64,000 nt of DNA from Phenylobacterium sp. SCN 70-31 (GCF_001724605.1 NZ_MEEX01000007.1:227048-291047); one strand, 5' to 3'. Shown: positions 1-8,084, counted from the first letter of the stretch. Numbers and translations are program-made. Notes: a model not told the origin generated them from the letters alone.

Positions 1-368
1 CCGATGGTCGCGCCGCCGATGACGATGGGCGCGGCCAGGCCGCAAAGCGCGGTCATGAACGACCAAAGCGCCACGCAGATGGTCATGATCCAGACCCTGT
101 GCCGGGTCTCGGAGACCTGGGCCAGGGGAATGCCGACCACCGTGTAGAGCAGCGCGAAGCCGAAGCCGGTCAGGAGGCCGAACGCGGTGTCGGAGATGCC
201 CAGTTCGGGCTTCATCTGCGGCGCCACGACCGACAGGAGCTGCCGATCCACGAAGTTGAGGATGTAGATGACCAGCAGGGCGGTGAGGACGTAGCTGCGG
301 TAGGCCTTCGAGCCGAAACCGTGGATATGGCCGTCCGTAGCCGTCGTCGCGCCCGTCGTCGTGGTCAT
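1..368 (-). CDS. MFS transporter, spinster-like (N-terminal part; runs off the window)
   Basis: About 122 N-terminal residues of a major facilitator permease are present; the rest lies before the window. After a short polar N-terminus comes a first membrane segment ending in the family motif NFVDRQLLSVVAPQMK, then a second segment (FGLLTGFGFALLYTVVGIPLA). The next loop reads SETRHRVWIM, the usual position of the MFS signature loop. The same NF-DR-...-GIP-A pattern occurs in the two complete MFS proteins at 8936-10417 and 13453-14820, so all three are one subfamily. The substrate cannot be read from sequence. Start is the ATG at 368; the next gene on this strand ends 111 bases upstream. Confidence 0.85.
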   Translation of the reverse strand, partial: MTTTTGATTATDGHIHGFGSKAYRSYVLTALLVIYILNFVDRQLLSVVAPQMKPELGISDTAFGLLTGFGFALLYTVVGIPLAQVSETRHRVWIMTICVALWSFMTALCGLAAPIVIGGATI

Positions 369-479
369 GCAGTCCTCCAGCCCCCGGATTATTCCGCCCC
401 CGAGTGGCGCGCGAACCTACTGACGCTTTGATAGGGCCGCAACGGGCCATGCCCATGCGCGTGTCGCCCAGGTGATGCC

Positions 480-1313
480 TCAGCGGAATTGGAAGAGCTG
501 CAGCAGGTAGGAGGGCTGTCGGTTGGCGATCTGCATCGCCATCAGAGCCAGCTGCTGGCGCACCTGGAGAGCTTGGAGGCGCGCTGATTCGCGCGCCAGA
601 TCGGCATCGACCAGATTTCCGATCGCCGCCTCCAGGGTGTCCTGCTGCTTGACGACGAACTTGAGGTGGTTGTCCAGCGCCTTGGCCCCGGTCCCGAGCT
701 TGCCGATGGCGCCGTTCACCCGATCGGTGGCGGCCTTGATGTCGGCGATGCTGGTCGCGCCCAGCCCGCCCAGGAGATCGGCCGGCAGGCCGGCCAGCAA
801 TGCGCCGCCCGTGGACATGTCCACGGGATCAACGTCGATGGTCGAGGTGGCGGAGGTGTTGGCCAGCGCGCGCACCCGGTCGCCGCCGCCCGCCGCGAGG
901 AGGTTGACGCCGTTGAAGCCGGCGTTGGCCACGGTGATGTCGATCTGCTTGCGGAGCGCCAGGTACTGGTCGTTGAGGGCCGCTCGCGACGCATCGCCCA
1001 ACGGGAAGTCCGCCGCGGAGACCGCGAGCGCCCGTATCTCGTTCAGCAGGTCGGACACCGTCTCTGCGGCGCTCATCGCCACGTCGACGATCGATCGCCC
1101 GCGCTGGAGCGAGCCCTTCACCGCATCGAGGCTGCGCAGTTCGCCGCGCTGGTTCTGGGCGATGGCCCAGATGGCCGGATTGTCCTTGGGGCTGTTGATC
1201 TTCCGGCCCGTGGTGATGCGCATCTGCACCTGGGCCATCTCGGCGTTGATCGCGTTGAAGGCGGCGACCGCCTGCATGGCCGCGACATTCGTGTTGATGC
1301 TGTTCAGAGGCAT
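480..1313 (-). CDS. Flagellin (short, Caulobacter type)
   Basis: Structural subunit of the flagellar filament, exported through the flagellar type III apparatus. The 277-residue product has the conserved N-terminal D0/D1 segment (MPLNSINTNVAAMQA, later TGRKINSPKDNPAIWAIAQ) and a C-terminal D1/D0 segment (DADLARESARLQALQVRQQ then ALMAMQIANRQPSYLLQLF). The variable D2/D3 region is nearly absent, as in the 25-29 kDa flagellins of Caulobacteraceae. I chose the ATG at 1313; an upstream ATG at 1358 would add 15 Arg/Gly-rich residues never seen in flagellins. I could not find a convincing sigma-54 promoter (TGGC-N8-TTGC) in the 103 bases before it. It is a solitary flagellin gene here, next to purQ, with no other flagellar gene nearby. 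Confidence 0.93.
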   Translation of the reverse strand: MPLNSINTNVAAMQAVAAFNAINAEMAQVQMRITTGRKINSPKDNPAIWAIAQNQRGELRSLDAVKGSLQRGRSIVDVAMSAAETVSDLLNEIRALAVSAADFPLGDASRAALNDQYLALRKQIDITVANAGFNGVNLLAAGGGDRVRALANTSATSTIDVDPVDMSTGGALLAGLPADLLGGLGATSIADIKAATDRVNGAIGKLGTGAKALDNHLKFVVKQQDTLEAAIGNLVDADLARESARLQALQVRQQLALMAMQIANRQPSYLLQLFQFR

Positions 1314-1416
1314 CACGCGACCCAACGCTTCACGGGAGCGGCCGGGGCCGCGGGACATTCTGCCCCGGGGCGCACCCTGCTTCCGAGGGCCTTACCCGGA
1401 GGTTACGACGCTGTCC

Positions 1417-2079
1417 TCAGGCGCTTGCGAGCGCGCTCTGGAAGAGGATGGCGCCGTCGGCCGAACCCAGCTCGGCTTCGAAGGCCCGGTCGGGGTGCGG
1501 CATCATCCCCAGGACGTTTCCCTTCGCATTGACGACGCCGGCGATGCCGCGGGCCGAGCCGTTGGGGTTTTCACGATAGCGGAAGACCACCTGGCCCTCG
1601 CCCTCGAGCCGGTCCAGGGTGGCGTCGTCGGCGAAGAAATTCCCCTCGCCGTTGCCCACGGTCATGGTCACCTCGCGCCGGTCGGAGTAGCCGGCGGTGA
1701 AGCGGGTCTGGCTGTTGACCACGTCGAGGGCGACAGGCTTGCAGACGTACTTCAGCTTTTCGTTACGCAGCAGGGCGCCGGGCAGCAGGCCCATCTCGCA
1801 CAGGATCTGGAAGCCGTTGCAGATGCCGACGGTGGCGACGCCGCGGTCGGCGGCCGCCTTCACTTCGGACATGACAGGCGACAGCGCCGCCATCGCCCCG
1901 CAGCGCAGATAGTCGCCGTACGAGAAGCCTCCCGGCAGCACGATGAGGTCCAGACCGGCGGGCAGGGCGGTGTCCTTGTGCCAGACCATGTCGACCGATG
2001 CGCCGGTGGATCGCTCGATGGCGACCTTGCAGTCGCGGTCGCAGTTGGAGCCGGGGAAGACGATGACGGCGGCTTTCAT
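1417..2079 (-). CDS. purQ: Phosphoribosylformylglycinamidine synthase subunit PurQ
   Basis: Glutaminase subunit of FGAM synthase, the fourth step of de novo purine synthesis; it supplies ammonia to PurL together with PurS. At 220 residues it is full length for PurQ. The class I amidotransferase fold is visible: FPGSNCDRD at the start, [15 protein letters not shown], the nucleophile Cys87 in [12 protein letters not shown], and the His of MPHPDRA near residue 195. The acidic triad position reads Asp rather than the more usual Glu (HPD instead of HPE), a conservative change. The ATG at 2079 starts 48 bases after the upstream lipoprotein gene. No purL is present in this window, so the synthetase subunit is encoded elsewhere. 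Confidence 0.96.
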   Translation of the reverse strand: MKAAVIVFPGSNCDRDCKVAIERSTGASVDMVWHKDTALPAGLDLIVLPGGFSYGDYLRCGAMAALSPVMSEVKAAADRGVATVGICNGFQILCEMGLLPGALLRNEKLKYVCKPVALDVVNSQTRFTAGYSDRREVTMTVGNGEGNFFADDATLDRLEGEGQVVFRYRENPNGSARGIAGVVNAKGNVLGMMPHPDRAFEAELGSADGAILFQSALASA

Positions 2080-2127
2080 GGCGCGGCCCCTAGCACTGTT
2101 TTCGCCGTCGCGCGAGGCGACGGGCCG

Positions 2128-2547
2128 TCACTTCCGCGTCCACGCCTTCAGGCTGTCGAGATAGGCCAGAAGCTGATCGTAGGCCGCTTCGTCGCCATAG
2201 GCGCAGCCGGTGGTGATAACGTCGGTCCCGCGGGCCTTCTGCATCATGATCGCGGGGTGGGCGGGCGCCGTCGCCTGGGTGATGAGGTAGGACGTGCGGC
2301 CGTCGGCGCTGGAGTAGAAGCGATAGGGCTCGGCGGGTTCGACCGGAGCGGGGGTGAGCTTCGACTGGGAGATCAGGGCGGCGGAGTGAGCGTCGAAAGG
2401 CTGGCTGCAATCCAGGTCCAGGTACGCGGCCCGCGCCTCCGGCTCGGGTGCGCAGGCGCAGAGGGCTGCGAGCAGGAATGAGCCCCCGGCGACGGACAGG
2501 GCGCTGGACGCGCGTCGGCTCCCCCGAACGGGGAGCGCCGACCTCAC
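2128..2547 (-). CDS. Putative lipoprotein between purS and purQ
   Basis: A 139-residue protein of unknown function. The GTG start at 2547 overlaps the purS stop as GTGA, so the two are probably translationally coupled. An upstream ATG at 2601 would overlap purS by 58 bases and is less likely. The N-terminus has basic residues (RGSRRASS), a hydrophobic stretch (SVAGGSFLLAALCAC) and a Cys in a lipobox-like context, followed by Pro/Glu/Ala-rich linker; I infer a lipoprotein or at least an exported protein. Three further Cys-containing or aromatic patches (DLDCSQPFD, TTGCAYGDEAAYD) follow. Its place inside a purine operon is the only functional hint; I do not recognise the family. Confidence 0.75.
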   Translation of the reverse strand: MRSALPVRGSRRASSALSVAGGSFLLAALCACAPEPEARAAYLDLDCSQPFDAHSAALISQSKLTPAPVEPAEPYRFYSSADGRTSYLITQATAPAHPAIMMQKARGTDVITTGCAYGDEAAYDQLLAYLDSLKAWTRK

Positions 2548-2783
2548 GCCAGCTCCACCCGGTAGCTTTCGATCACCGTATTGGCGAGGAGCTTCTCGCA
2601 CATCGCCTTGACCTCGGCCTCGGCGGCGGCCTCGTCGTTGGCCGCCAGGTCGAACTCAATGGTCTTGCCCACGCGGACGTGTCCGACGTCGCCCCAGCCC
2701 AGGCTATGTAGCGCCTGTTCGACGGCCTTGCCCTGCACGTCGAGGACGCCCGGCTTCAGGAACACATGAACCTTGGCGCGCAT
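2544..2783 (-). CDS. purS: Phosphoribosylformylglycinamidine synthase subunit PurS
   Basis: Small structural subunit (79 residues) that bridges PurL and PurQ and helps channel ammonia. Typical PurS features are the opening beta strand KVHVFLKPGVLDVQGKAVE, the central VGKTIEFDL and the final strand NTVIESYRVEL. Family length is about 80, so it is complete. The ATG at 2783 overlaps the purC stop by one base (TGATG), and the stop overlaps the GTG of the following lipoprotein gene by four, so purC, purS and the lipoprotein are almost certainly one transcript. Confidence 0.95.
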   Translation of the reverse strand: MRAKVHVFLKPGVLDVQGKAVEQALHSLGWGDVGHVRVGKTIEFDLAANDEAAAEAEVKAMCEKLLANTVIESYRVELA

Positions 2784-3538
2784 CAGTGGAGCCCTCCCTG
2801 AATCACGGTCGGCATCTCCTTCATGATCCCGAGGCGGCGTGCAACCTCGGTGTAGCTCTCGATGACATTGCCCAGGTCGCGGCGGAAGCGGTCCTTGTCG
2901 AGCTTCTCGTTCGTCTGGGTGTCCCAGAGACGGCACGAATCGGGACTGATCTCGTCGGCCAGGATCACCCGGCTGAAGTCATTCTCCCAGATGCGCCCGA
3001 ACTCGATCTTGAAGTCCACAAGGGTGATGCCGACGCCCAGGAACAGGCCGCTCAGGAAGTCGTTCACCCGCAGGGTCAGCGCCATCATGTCGTCGATCTC
3101 CTGGGTCGAGGCCCAGTTGAACGCGGTGATGTGTTCCTCCGACACCATCGGGTCGTGGAGCTTGTCGTCCTTCAGATAGAACTCGATGATCGAGCGTGGC
3201 AGGGCCTGGCCTTCGGGCAGGCCGTACCGGGTGCTGAGCGAGCCGGCTGCGACGTTGCGGCACACCACCTCGAGCGGGATGATCTCGACCTCCCGGATGA
3301 GCTGCTCGCGCAGGTTAAGCCGCTTGATGAAGTGGTTCTGAACGCCGATCGCGTTCAGCTTCGTCATGATGTACTCGCTGATGCGGTTGTTGATGACGCC
3401 CTTGCCTTCGAGCACGGCCTTCTTGGTGGCGTCGAAGGCGGTGGTGTCGTCCTTGAAGTACTGGATCAGGGTGCCCGGTTCGGGCCCCTCGTACAGAATC
3501 TTGGCCTTGCCCTCGTAGATCTTCTTACGGCGGGTCAT
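2783..3538 (-). CDS. purC: SAICAR synthetase
   Basis: Phosphoribosylaminoimidazole-succinocarboxamide synthase, which joins aspartate to CAIR using ATP in purine synthesis. The 251-residue product begins [18 protein letters not shown], the classic PurC start with the ATP-binding glycine loop, and continues with [18 protein letters not shown] and [14 protein letters not shown], all family signatures. The ATG at 3538 has a good ribosome site (GGAGAAGG) and fits the family N-terminus; the open frame extends 400 bases further upstream but that part is not conserved. It is first gene of purC-purS-lipoprotein-purQ. Its leader contains a strong hairpin followed by a T run (3590-3615). Confidence 0.96.
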   Translation of the reverse strand: MTRRKKIYEGKAKILYEGPEPGTLIQYFKDDTTAFDATKKAVLEGKGVINNRISEYIMTKLNAIGVQNHFIKRLNLREQLIREVEIIPLEVVCRNVAAGSLSTRYGLPEGQALPRSIIEFYLKDDKLHDPMVSEEHITAFNWASTQEIDDMMALTLRVNDFLSGLFLGVGITLVDFKIEFGRIWENDFSRVILADEISPDSCRLWDTQTNEKLDKDRFRRDLGNVIESYTEVARRLGIMKEMPTVIQGGLH

Positions 3539-3585
3539 GGGTGGGCCTTCTCCACGGCGAGGACTTGTCCGGTGTCGGGAAACGA

Positions 3586-3615
3586 AAAACGCGCGCGACT
3601 TGATCCTCGCGCGCG
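3586..3615 (-). terminator. Intrinsic terminator / attenuator in the purC leader
   Basis: On the minus strand a 9-bp perfect stem (CGCGCGCGA / TCGCGCGCG, loop of eight) spans 3615-3590 and is followed at once by TTTTTCGTTT. It lies about 50 bases before the purC ATG and downstream of a promoter-like pair (3655-3683). No minus-strand gene upstream would need it, so attenuation of purC, or the 3' end of a short leader RNA, is inferred. Confidence 0.7.
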
Positions 3616-3654
3616 GGTCCGACGTCGGCCTCTCGCCAAATTCCAGGCCGGGCG

Positions 3655-3683
3655 AAAATAGCGAAAGCGGCGCTGGGGCGCAA
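3655..3683 (-). promoter_or_regulatory. Candidate purC promoter
   Basis: On the minus strand TTGCGC (3683-3678) is separated by exactly 17 bases from TATTTT (3660-3655). A start near 3648 would give a leader of about 110 bases that includes the terminator-like hairpin at 3590-3615. Confidence 0.5.
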
Positions 3684-3748
3684 ACGCGGCCCGACTGCGC
3701 GAGGCCGACAATGTGACGCCGGCGAACACGAGGGGACGCCGCTTTCCG

Positions 3749-3777
3749 TTGCAGGCCGTTCCGGCGCGCGATATGGG
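3749..3777 (+). promoter_or_regulatory. Candidate promoter of the zeta-subunit gene
   Basis: TTGCAG (3749-3754), 17-base spacer, TATGGG (3772-3777). The predicted start is roughly 25-30 bases before the ATG at 3812. The match is moderate at the -10 box. Confidence 0.4.
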
Positions 3778-3811
3778 ATCGCCCGCTTACGAAGTTTGAC
3801 CCTGGGACCCG

Positions 3812-4135
3812 ATGACGACCTTCGACGATCGCGAACAAGGCTTCGAGAAGAAGTTCGCCCTCGATCAGGAACAGGAGTTCAAGGCGCACGCCCGCCGCAA
3901 CCGGGCGCTGGGCCAGTGGGCCGCTGGCCTGATGGGTCTGGAAGGCTCGCATGTGGACGAATACGCCAAGGCGGTCGTGAAATCCGACTTCGAGCTGCCG
4001 GGCGACGACGATGTCTTCCGCAAGGTGTTCGAGGACCTCAAGGGGTCGGGAGTCGCGGTCTCCGAAGGCGAGGTCCGCATGAAGATGGCGGAACTCCTCG
4101 CCCAGGCCCGCGAAGGCGTCCGCAACGGCGCCTGA
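3812..4135 (+). CDS. F1-ATPase inhibitor zeta-subunit family protein (DUF1476)
   Basis: A 107-residue, almost entirely helical protein of the DUF1476 family. In Paracoccus denitrificans the family member is the zeta subunit that binds F1 and blocks ATP hydrolysis; in other alphaproteobacteria inhibition is weaker. Family hallmarks are [16 protein letters not shown] at the N-terminus (the inhibitory segment), [11 protein letters not shown] and LMGLEG, then the Asp/Glu-rich later helices. It is complete. The start ATG follows GGGA with normal spacing. It is monocistronic: divergent from purC, and closed by a strong terminator at 4159-4186. No ATP synthase genes are nearby, which is normal for this family. 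Confidence 0.9.
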   Translation: MTTFDDREQGFEKKFALDQEQEFKAHARRNRALGQWAAGLMGLEGSHVDEYAKAVVKSDFELPGDDDVFRKVFEDLKGSGVAVSEGEVRMKMAELLAQAREGVRNGA

Positions 4136-4158
4136 CCCGGTCTGGAAGACGCGAGTCG

Positions 4159-4186
4159 AAAGCCTCCGCCCCGTCGCGGAGGCTTT
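4159..4186 (+). terminator. Intrinsic terminator after the zeta-subunit gene
   Basis: A perfect 10-bp stem AAAGCCTCCG (4159-4168) / CGGAGGCTTT (4177-4186) with an 8-base loop, followed by GTCGTCTT. It sits between convergent genes ending at 4135 and 4199 and may work in both directions. Confidence 0.85.
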
Positions 4187-4198
4187 GTCGTCTTCAGC

Positions 4199-5617
4199 CT
4201 AAGCCTTGAACTGACTGTCCAGGTACCTGCGGATGCCGGCGCCGTAGGGCGGGCGCAGCATCTTCAGCGGCCCGATGTCCTTCCTGAGCTGAGTGTAGAT
4301 CGCCTTGCGGTGGCTGAACTCGCGGAAGCCGTCGGCGCCGTGGTAGCTCCCCATCCCCGAGGGGCCCACGCCACCGAACGGGAGTTCCTCCTGGGCCACG
4401 TGCATCACCACGTCGTTGATGGTCACGCCCCCCGAGGTGGTTGAATTCAGCACCTTCTCGCGTTCGCCCTCGTCGGCGCCGAAGTAGTAGAGGCCCAGCG
4501 GCCGCTCGCGCCCGTTCACATAGGCGATGGCCTCGTCCACGCTGCGGTAGCTCTTCACCGGCAGGACCGGGCCGAAGATCTCCTCCTGCATCACCTTCAT
4601 GTCGTCGGTGGGATCGAGAATCAGGGTCGGCGCGATCTTGCGGTGCTCCTGCTGGCTCAAATCCTCCCCTTCGGGCTTCAACTCGACCACCTGCGCGCCC
4701 TTGGCGCGGGCGTCCTCGATATAGCCGGTGATGCGGTCGTAGTGCCGCTGGGCGATCACCGAGGTGTAGTCGGGGTTGTCCTTGATCGTGGGGAACATCC
4801 GCGTCACCGAGGCGCGCGCCGCCTCCACGAAGCCGGCGACACTCTCTTCGGGCGCCAGGACATAGTCAGGGGCCAGGCAGATCTGGCCGGCGTTCAGCGT
4901 CTTGCCGTTCATCACCCGAGCGGCGGCGGTGTCCAGATCGGCGGAGCGGCCCAGGATCACCGGACTCTTGCCGCCCAGCTCCAGGGTGAGTGGAACGAGG
5001 TTCTCGGCCGCGGCGCGCATGACGTGGCGGGCGACCGAGGTGGCGCCGGTGAAGATCAGGTGGTCGAAGGCCAGGCGGGAGAACGCTTCGCCCACTTCCG
5101 GACCCCCGGTGATCACGGCGATCTCCTCCTCGGAGAACGACGAGGCGAACATCGTCTTCATGAGCTCGGAGGTGGCCGGGGTGTATTCCGACGGCTTGAT
5201 CATCGCCCGGTTGCCCGCCGCGAGGATGCCGGCGAGGGGACCGAAGGTGAGGTTCACGGGGAAGTTCCAGGGGCTGATGACGCCCACCACGCCCTTGGGC
5301 TGGTAGCGCACCTCGGCCCGCGCCCCGAACAGGCCCAGGATGGCCGGCGTGGTCCGGCGCTTCTCGGGCCGCATCCATTTCCGCAGGTGTTCGCGCGCGT
5401 GCTTGAGGGGGCCGATGGAGCCGGCGATGTCGGTGAAGGCCGTGGCCTCGCGCGAGCGGGACCCGAAGTCGGCGTTCACCGCGTCCTCGATGGCGGTGCG
5501 ATTCTCGCGCAGCAGGCGGATGCAGCGCTCGATCCGTTCGATTCGCAACTCGGCGCTGGCTTCGCCATCACGCAGATGCGCCGCCTTCTGACGCTCCAGG
5601 ATCGTCGGCATGTCCAT
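4199..5617 (-). CDS. Coniferyl aldehyde dehydrogenase-type enzyme
   Basis: NAD(P)-dependent aldehyde dehydrogenase oxidising an aldehyde to the acid through a cysteine thiohemiacetal. The 472-residue protein shows the whole catalytic set: the oxyanion Asn in SPWNFPVNL (about 115-123), cofactor loop IFTGATSVA (188-196), general base Glu213 in TLELGGKSP, and nucleophile Cys247 in NAGQICLAPDYVL. The sequence matches the coniferyl/long-chain aldehyde branch (CalB-like), where PEKRRT and a C-terminal SHRKAIYTQLR-type tail are typical. The ATG at 5617 follows GGGAGGA; an earlier ATG at 5704 is not supported. Stand-alone gene; the physiological aldehyde is not determinable from context. Confidence 0.88.
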   Translation of the reverse strand: MDMPTILERQKAAHLRDGEASAELRIERIERCIRLLRENRTAIEDAVNADFGSRSREATAFTDIAGSIGPLKHAREHLRKWMRPEKRRTTPAILGLFGARAEVRYQPKGVVGVISPWNFPVNLTFGPLAGILAAGNRAMIKPSEYTPATSELMKTMFASSFSEEEIAVITGGPEVGEAFSRLAFDHLIFTGATSVARHVMRAAAENLVPLTLELGGKSPVILGRSADLDTAAARVMNGKTLNAGQICLAPDYVLAPEESVAGFVEAARASVTRMFPTIKDNPDYTSVIAQRHYDRITGYIEDARAKGAQVVELKPEGEDLSQQEHRKIAPTLILDPTDDMKVMQEEIFGPVLPVKSYRSVDEAIAYVNGRERPLGLYYFGADEGEREKVLNSTTSGGVTINDVVMHVAQEELPFGGVGPSGMGSYHGADGFREFSHRKAIYTQLRKDIGPLKMLRPPYGAGIRRYLDSQFKA

Positions 5618-5708
5618 CGGGTCGTCCTCCCTCGTTGGCCAGAACAGGCGCAAAGATGACGCCTCCGTCAAGATGGGGCGGCCTGGCGCGGGCCACGCAG
5701 ACATGGGC

Positions 5709-6047
5709 TCAGCGGCGCGCCGCCTCCAGCACCGGCCGGCTCATCTTCTTCGGAACGACCTGCGACCACGCCTCGCGGACGAGGTCGGCGAGTTCCGCAT
5801 CGTCGATCCGCGCCAGCTCCACGGCGGCCCAGTGGACGGTGGCCACCGGGAACTTCCGGAATGTTTCGGGGCGGATCTCGAACAGGAGCTCCTGGTGGCC
5901 CTTGTCGAGCTTCAGGACGACCTGGCCCTTCCAGCCCAGGGCGAAGGTCTTCCTGCCCACGTTGAACCAGGGTTCGTCCCGGTAGATCACCTCGTGGGCT
6001 CCGGGCAGGGAAAGCGCGAGGCGGCGGAGTTCTTCGAAGGTCGAGAT
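5709..6047 (-). CDS. MmcQ/YjbR-type protein (apparent ATC start)
   Basis: A 112-residue member of the MmcQ/YjbR family (small CyaY-like fold, often called DNA-binding; no enzymatic role is established). Family features are STFEELRRLALSLPGAHE, PWFNVGRKTFALGW, VVLKLDKGHQELLFEI and WAAVELARIDD. The reading frame contains no ATG, GTG or TTG where the family begins. Instead a perfect ribosome site GGGGAGG (6061-6055) is followed seven bases later by ATC (6047), giving ISTFEELRR. The nearest upstream start would overlap purB by 175 bases, and the first downstream GTG would remove the first helix. ATC initiation, or a point change from ATG, is inferred. Confidence 0.75.
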   Translation of the reverse strand: MSTFEELRRLALSLPGAHEVIYRDEPWFNVGRKTFALGWKGQVVLKLDKGHQELLFEIRPETFRKFPVATVHWAAVELARIDDAELADLVREAWSQVVPKKMSRPVLEAARR

Positions 6048-6070
6048 GACGCCGCCTCCCCGGACGCCGG

Positions 6071-7399
6071 CTATTCGGCTGCGAGCGCCTTGGCGTGAAC
6101 CTCTTCTCCGAACACGCGAGCGAAGATCACGTCCACGTTCTTGAAATGGTAGCCCAGATCGAAGAGCTCGCCGAGTTCGGCGTCCGAGAGCGTGATCTCG
6201 GGATCGGCCTTGAGGAAGTCGAGGAAATTGCCCTCGCCGCGCCATACCTTCATGGCGTTGCGCTGGACCGCCGCGTAGCTGGCCTCGCGCGAGAGACCCT
6301 TCTGGGTCAGGCCGAGAAGCACGCGCTGCGAGTGGACGAGGCCGCCCAGGCGGTCGAGATTCTTCGCCATGTTCTCGGGGTAGACCACCAGGCGCTCGAC
6401 CACGCCGGCCAGCCGGCGAAGCGCGAAGTCGAGGTGGACGCAGGCGTCGGGGCAGATGCCGCGCTCGACCGAGGAGTGGCTGATGTCGCGCTCGTGCCAG
6501 AGGGCGACGTTCTCCATCGCGGGCGTCACCGCCGAGCGGACCAGACGGGCCAGCCCCGTCAGGTTTTCGGTCAGGATCGGGTTGCGCTTGTGGGGCATGG
6601 CCGAGCTGCCCTTCTGGCCGACGTCGAACGGCTCCTCGGCCTCCAGCACCTCGGTGCGCTGCAGATGACGGATCTCGACCGCGAGACGTTCGATCGAGCT
6701 GGCCACCACCGCCAAGGCGGCGAAATAGGCGGCGTGGCGGTCGCGCGGAATCACCTGGGTCGAGACCGGCTCGACGGCGAGCCCCATCTTTTCGGCCACA
6801 TAGGCTTCCACCTCGGGCGCCACATTGGCGAACGTGCCGACCGCGCCCGAGACGGCGCAGGTGGCGATCTCGAACTTCGCCATCGCCAGCCGCTCCTTGG
6901 CGCGCTGGAACTCGGCGTAGTGGCCGGCGAGCTTGAGGCCGAAGGTGGTGGGCTCGGCGTGGATGGCGTGGCTGCGGCCCACCGTCGGCGTCAGCCGGTG
7001 CTCGTAGGCCCGGCGCTTCAGGGCGGCCAGCACGAGGTCGACATCCTCGATCAGAAGGTCGGTCGCGCGCACGAGCTGGACGGCGAGGGTGGTGTCGTTC
7101 ACGTCCGACGACGTCATCCCCTGGTGCAGGAAGCGGGCTTCCGGGCCGACAATTTCCGTGACGTGGGTGAGGAAGGCGATGACGTCGTGCTTCACCTCGC
7201 GCTCGATCTCGTCGATGCGGTCGGCGTTCCAGATCGCGTCGCGGCCCTTCTCCCAGATGACGCGCGCGGCCTCCTTCGGGATGACGCCCAGGTCCGCCAT
7301 GGCGTCGGCGGCGTGGGCCTCGATCTCGAACATGATCTTGAAACGCGTCTGGGGCGACCAGACGTCGGCGGCGTCCTTGCGGGTGTAGCGGGGGATCAT
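6071..7399 (-). CDS. purB: Adenylosuccinate lyase
   Basis: Catalyses two fumarate eliminations: SAICAR to AICAR and adenylosuccinate to AMP. The 442-residue protein carries the superfamily signature GSSAMPHKRNPILTENLTG (catalytic Ser loop), TSSDVNDT and the catalytic-His region GRSHAIHAEPTTFG. The start at 7399 gives MIPRYTRKDAADVWSPQ, the conserved beginning; an ATG 12 codons upstream adds only unconserved residues. The YjbR gene starts 24 bases after its stop, so they may be cotranscribed. With purC, purS and purQ this places four purine genes within 6 kb, though separated by unrelated genes. Confidence 0.96.
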   Translation of the reverse strand: MIPRYTRKDAADVWSPQTRFKIMFEIEAHAADAMADLGVIPKEAARVIWEKGRDAIWNADRIDEIEREVKHDVIAFLTHVTEIVGPEARFLHQGMTSSDVNDTTLAVQLVRATDLLIEDVDLVLAALKRRAYEHRLTPTVGRSHAIHAEPTTFGLKLAGHYAEFQRAKERLAMAKFEIATCAVSGAVGTFANVAPEVEAYVAEKMGLAVEPVSTQVIPRDRHAAYFAALAVVASSIERLAVEIRHLQRTEVLEAEEPFDVGQKGSSAMPHKRNPILTENLTGLARLVRSAVTPAMENVALWHERDISHSSVERGICPDACVHLDFALRRLAGVVERLVVYPENMAKNLDRLGGLVHSQRVLLGLTQKGLSREASYAAVQRNAMKVWRGEGNFLDFLKADPEITLSDAELGELFDLGYHFKNVDVIFARVFGEEVHAKALAAE

Positions 7400-7454
7400 G
7401 GCGCGGGGTATCCGGCTCGCGGGAGCCGGAGTCAACGCCGCCCAGGTGGTTCCG

Positions 7455-8084
7455 TCAGGCCGTGGCCGTGCGATGACGGCGCAGGGCCGACCCGGCCATG
7501 CCGAAACCGCCGATCAGCAGCGCCCAGGTCGCGGGTTCGGGCACGGCGGTCACAGTCGGCGCATCCTGCGCCGCAGCGTCGCGCTGGGCGACGCCTGGGT
7601 CGTCGGACCCGGACACGAACGTCTGGCCGAAGGGTTCGTCTTCGGTCCGTGCCGAGCTGAAGCCGCCGAAACCGCCTCCGGCCGCCGGGGGTGGGATGAG
7701 CGCCAGCACGAGGACCAGATCGCCATCCTCGGGATTCCAGACGAAGGTCTGGCCCGTGAACGACAGCACGTCGCCTCCGATGCCGCCCATAAGGAACTGG
7801 CCCCAGGTCCCGAGCTCCTCTCCGTTCAGCGCGAACGACAGGCGGAACATCTTGGAATCGAGCGCGCCCAGAACGCTGCGGTCCAGGAGGAGCTGGCCGA
7901 TTGTCACGGGTCCGCCGAAGTCGGAGGCCGAAAAGGTCCGCGTGACGACGCCCTTGTCGTCGAAGCAGGTCGCCTTGCTGCAGTTCTTGTCCCAGCCTGC
8001 GCCGAGAATGGTCGCTGCCTGAGCGGGAAGGCCGCCTAGAACCAGAACTACGCCAGCCGCAGCTGCCGTCAGATATCCACGCAT
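7455..8084 (-). CDS. PEPxxWA-CTERM exported protein (copy A)
   Basis: A 209-residue secreted protein with a signal peptide (MRGYLTAAAAGVVLVLGGLPAQA) and a C-terminal sorting tag: VPEPATWALLIGGFGMAGSALRRHR, i.e. PEP motif, one membrane helix and a basic end. Such tags are recognised by exosortase-type systems; I see no exosortase gene in this window. The body has two Cys (NCSKATC) and a long Gly/Pro stretch (PPPAAGGGFGGFSS) before the tag. It is clearly paralogous to the next gene upstream (8187-8834): both share the order Cys pair, DRS-[VL]-[LG], GGDV, Q-F-W and GGGFGGF. Function unknown; probably surface-displayed. Confidence 0.85.
   Translation of the reverse strand: MRGYLTAAAAGVVLVLGGLPAQAATILGAGWDKNCSKATCFDDKGVVTRTFSASDFGGPVTIGQLLLDRSVLGALDSKMFRLSFALNGEELGTWGQFLMGGIGGDVLSFTGQTFVWNPEDGDLVLVLALIPPPAAGGGFGGFSSARTEDEPFGQTFVSGSDDPGVAQRDAAAQDAPTVTAVPEPATWALLIGGFGMAGSALRRHRTATA

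Noticed and set aside
1314..1416. Sigma-54 promoter before the flagellin gene
   Set aside because: No TGGC-N8-TTGC-type pair was found on the minus strand in this gap.
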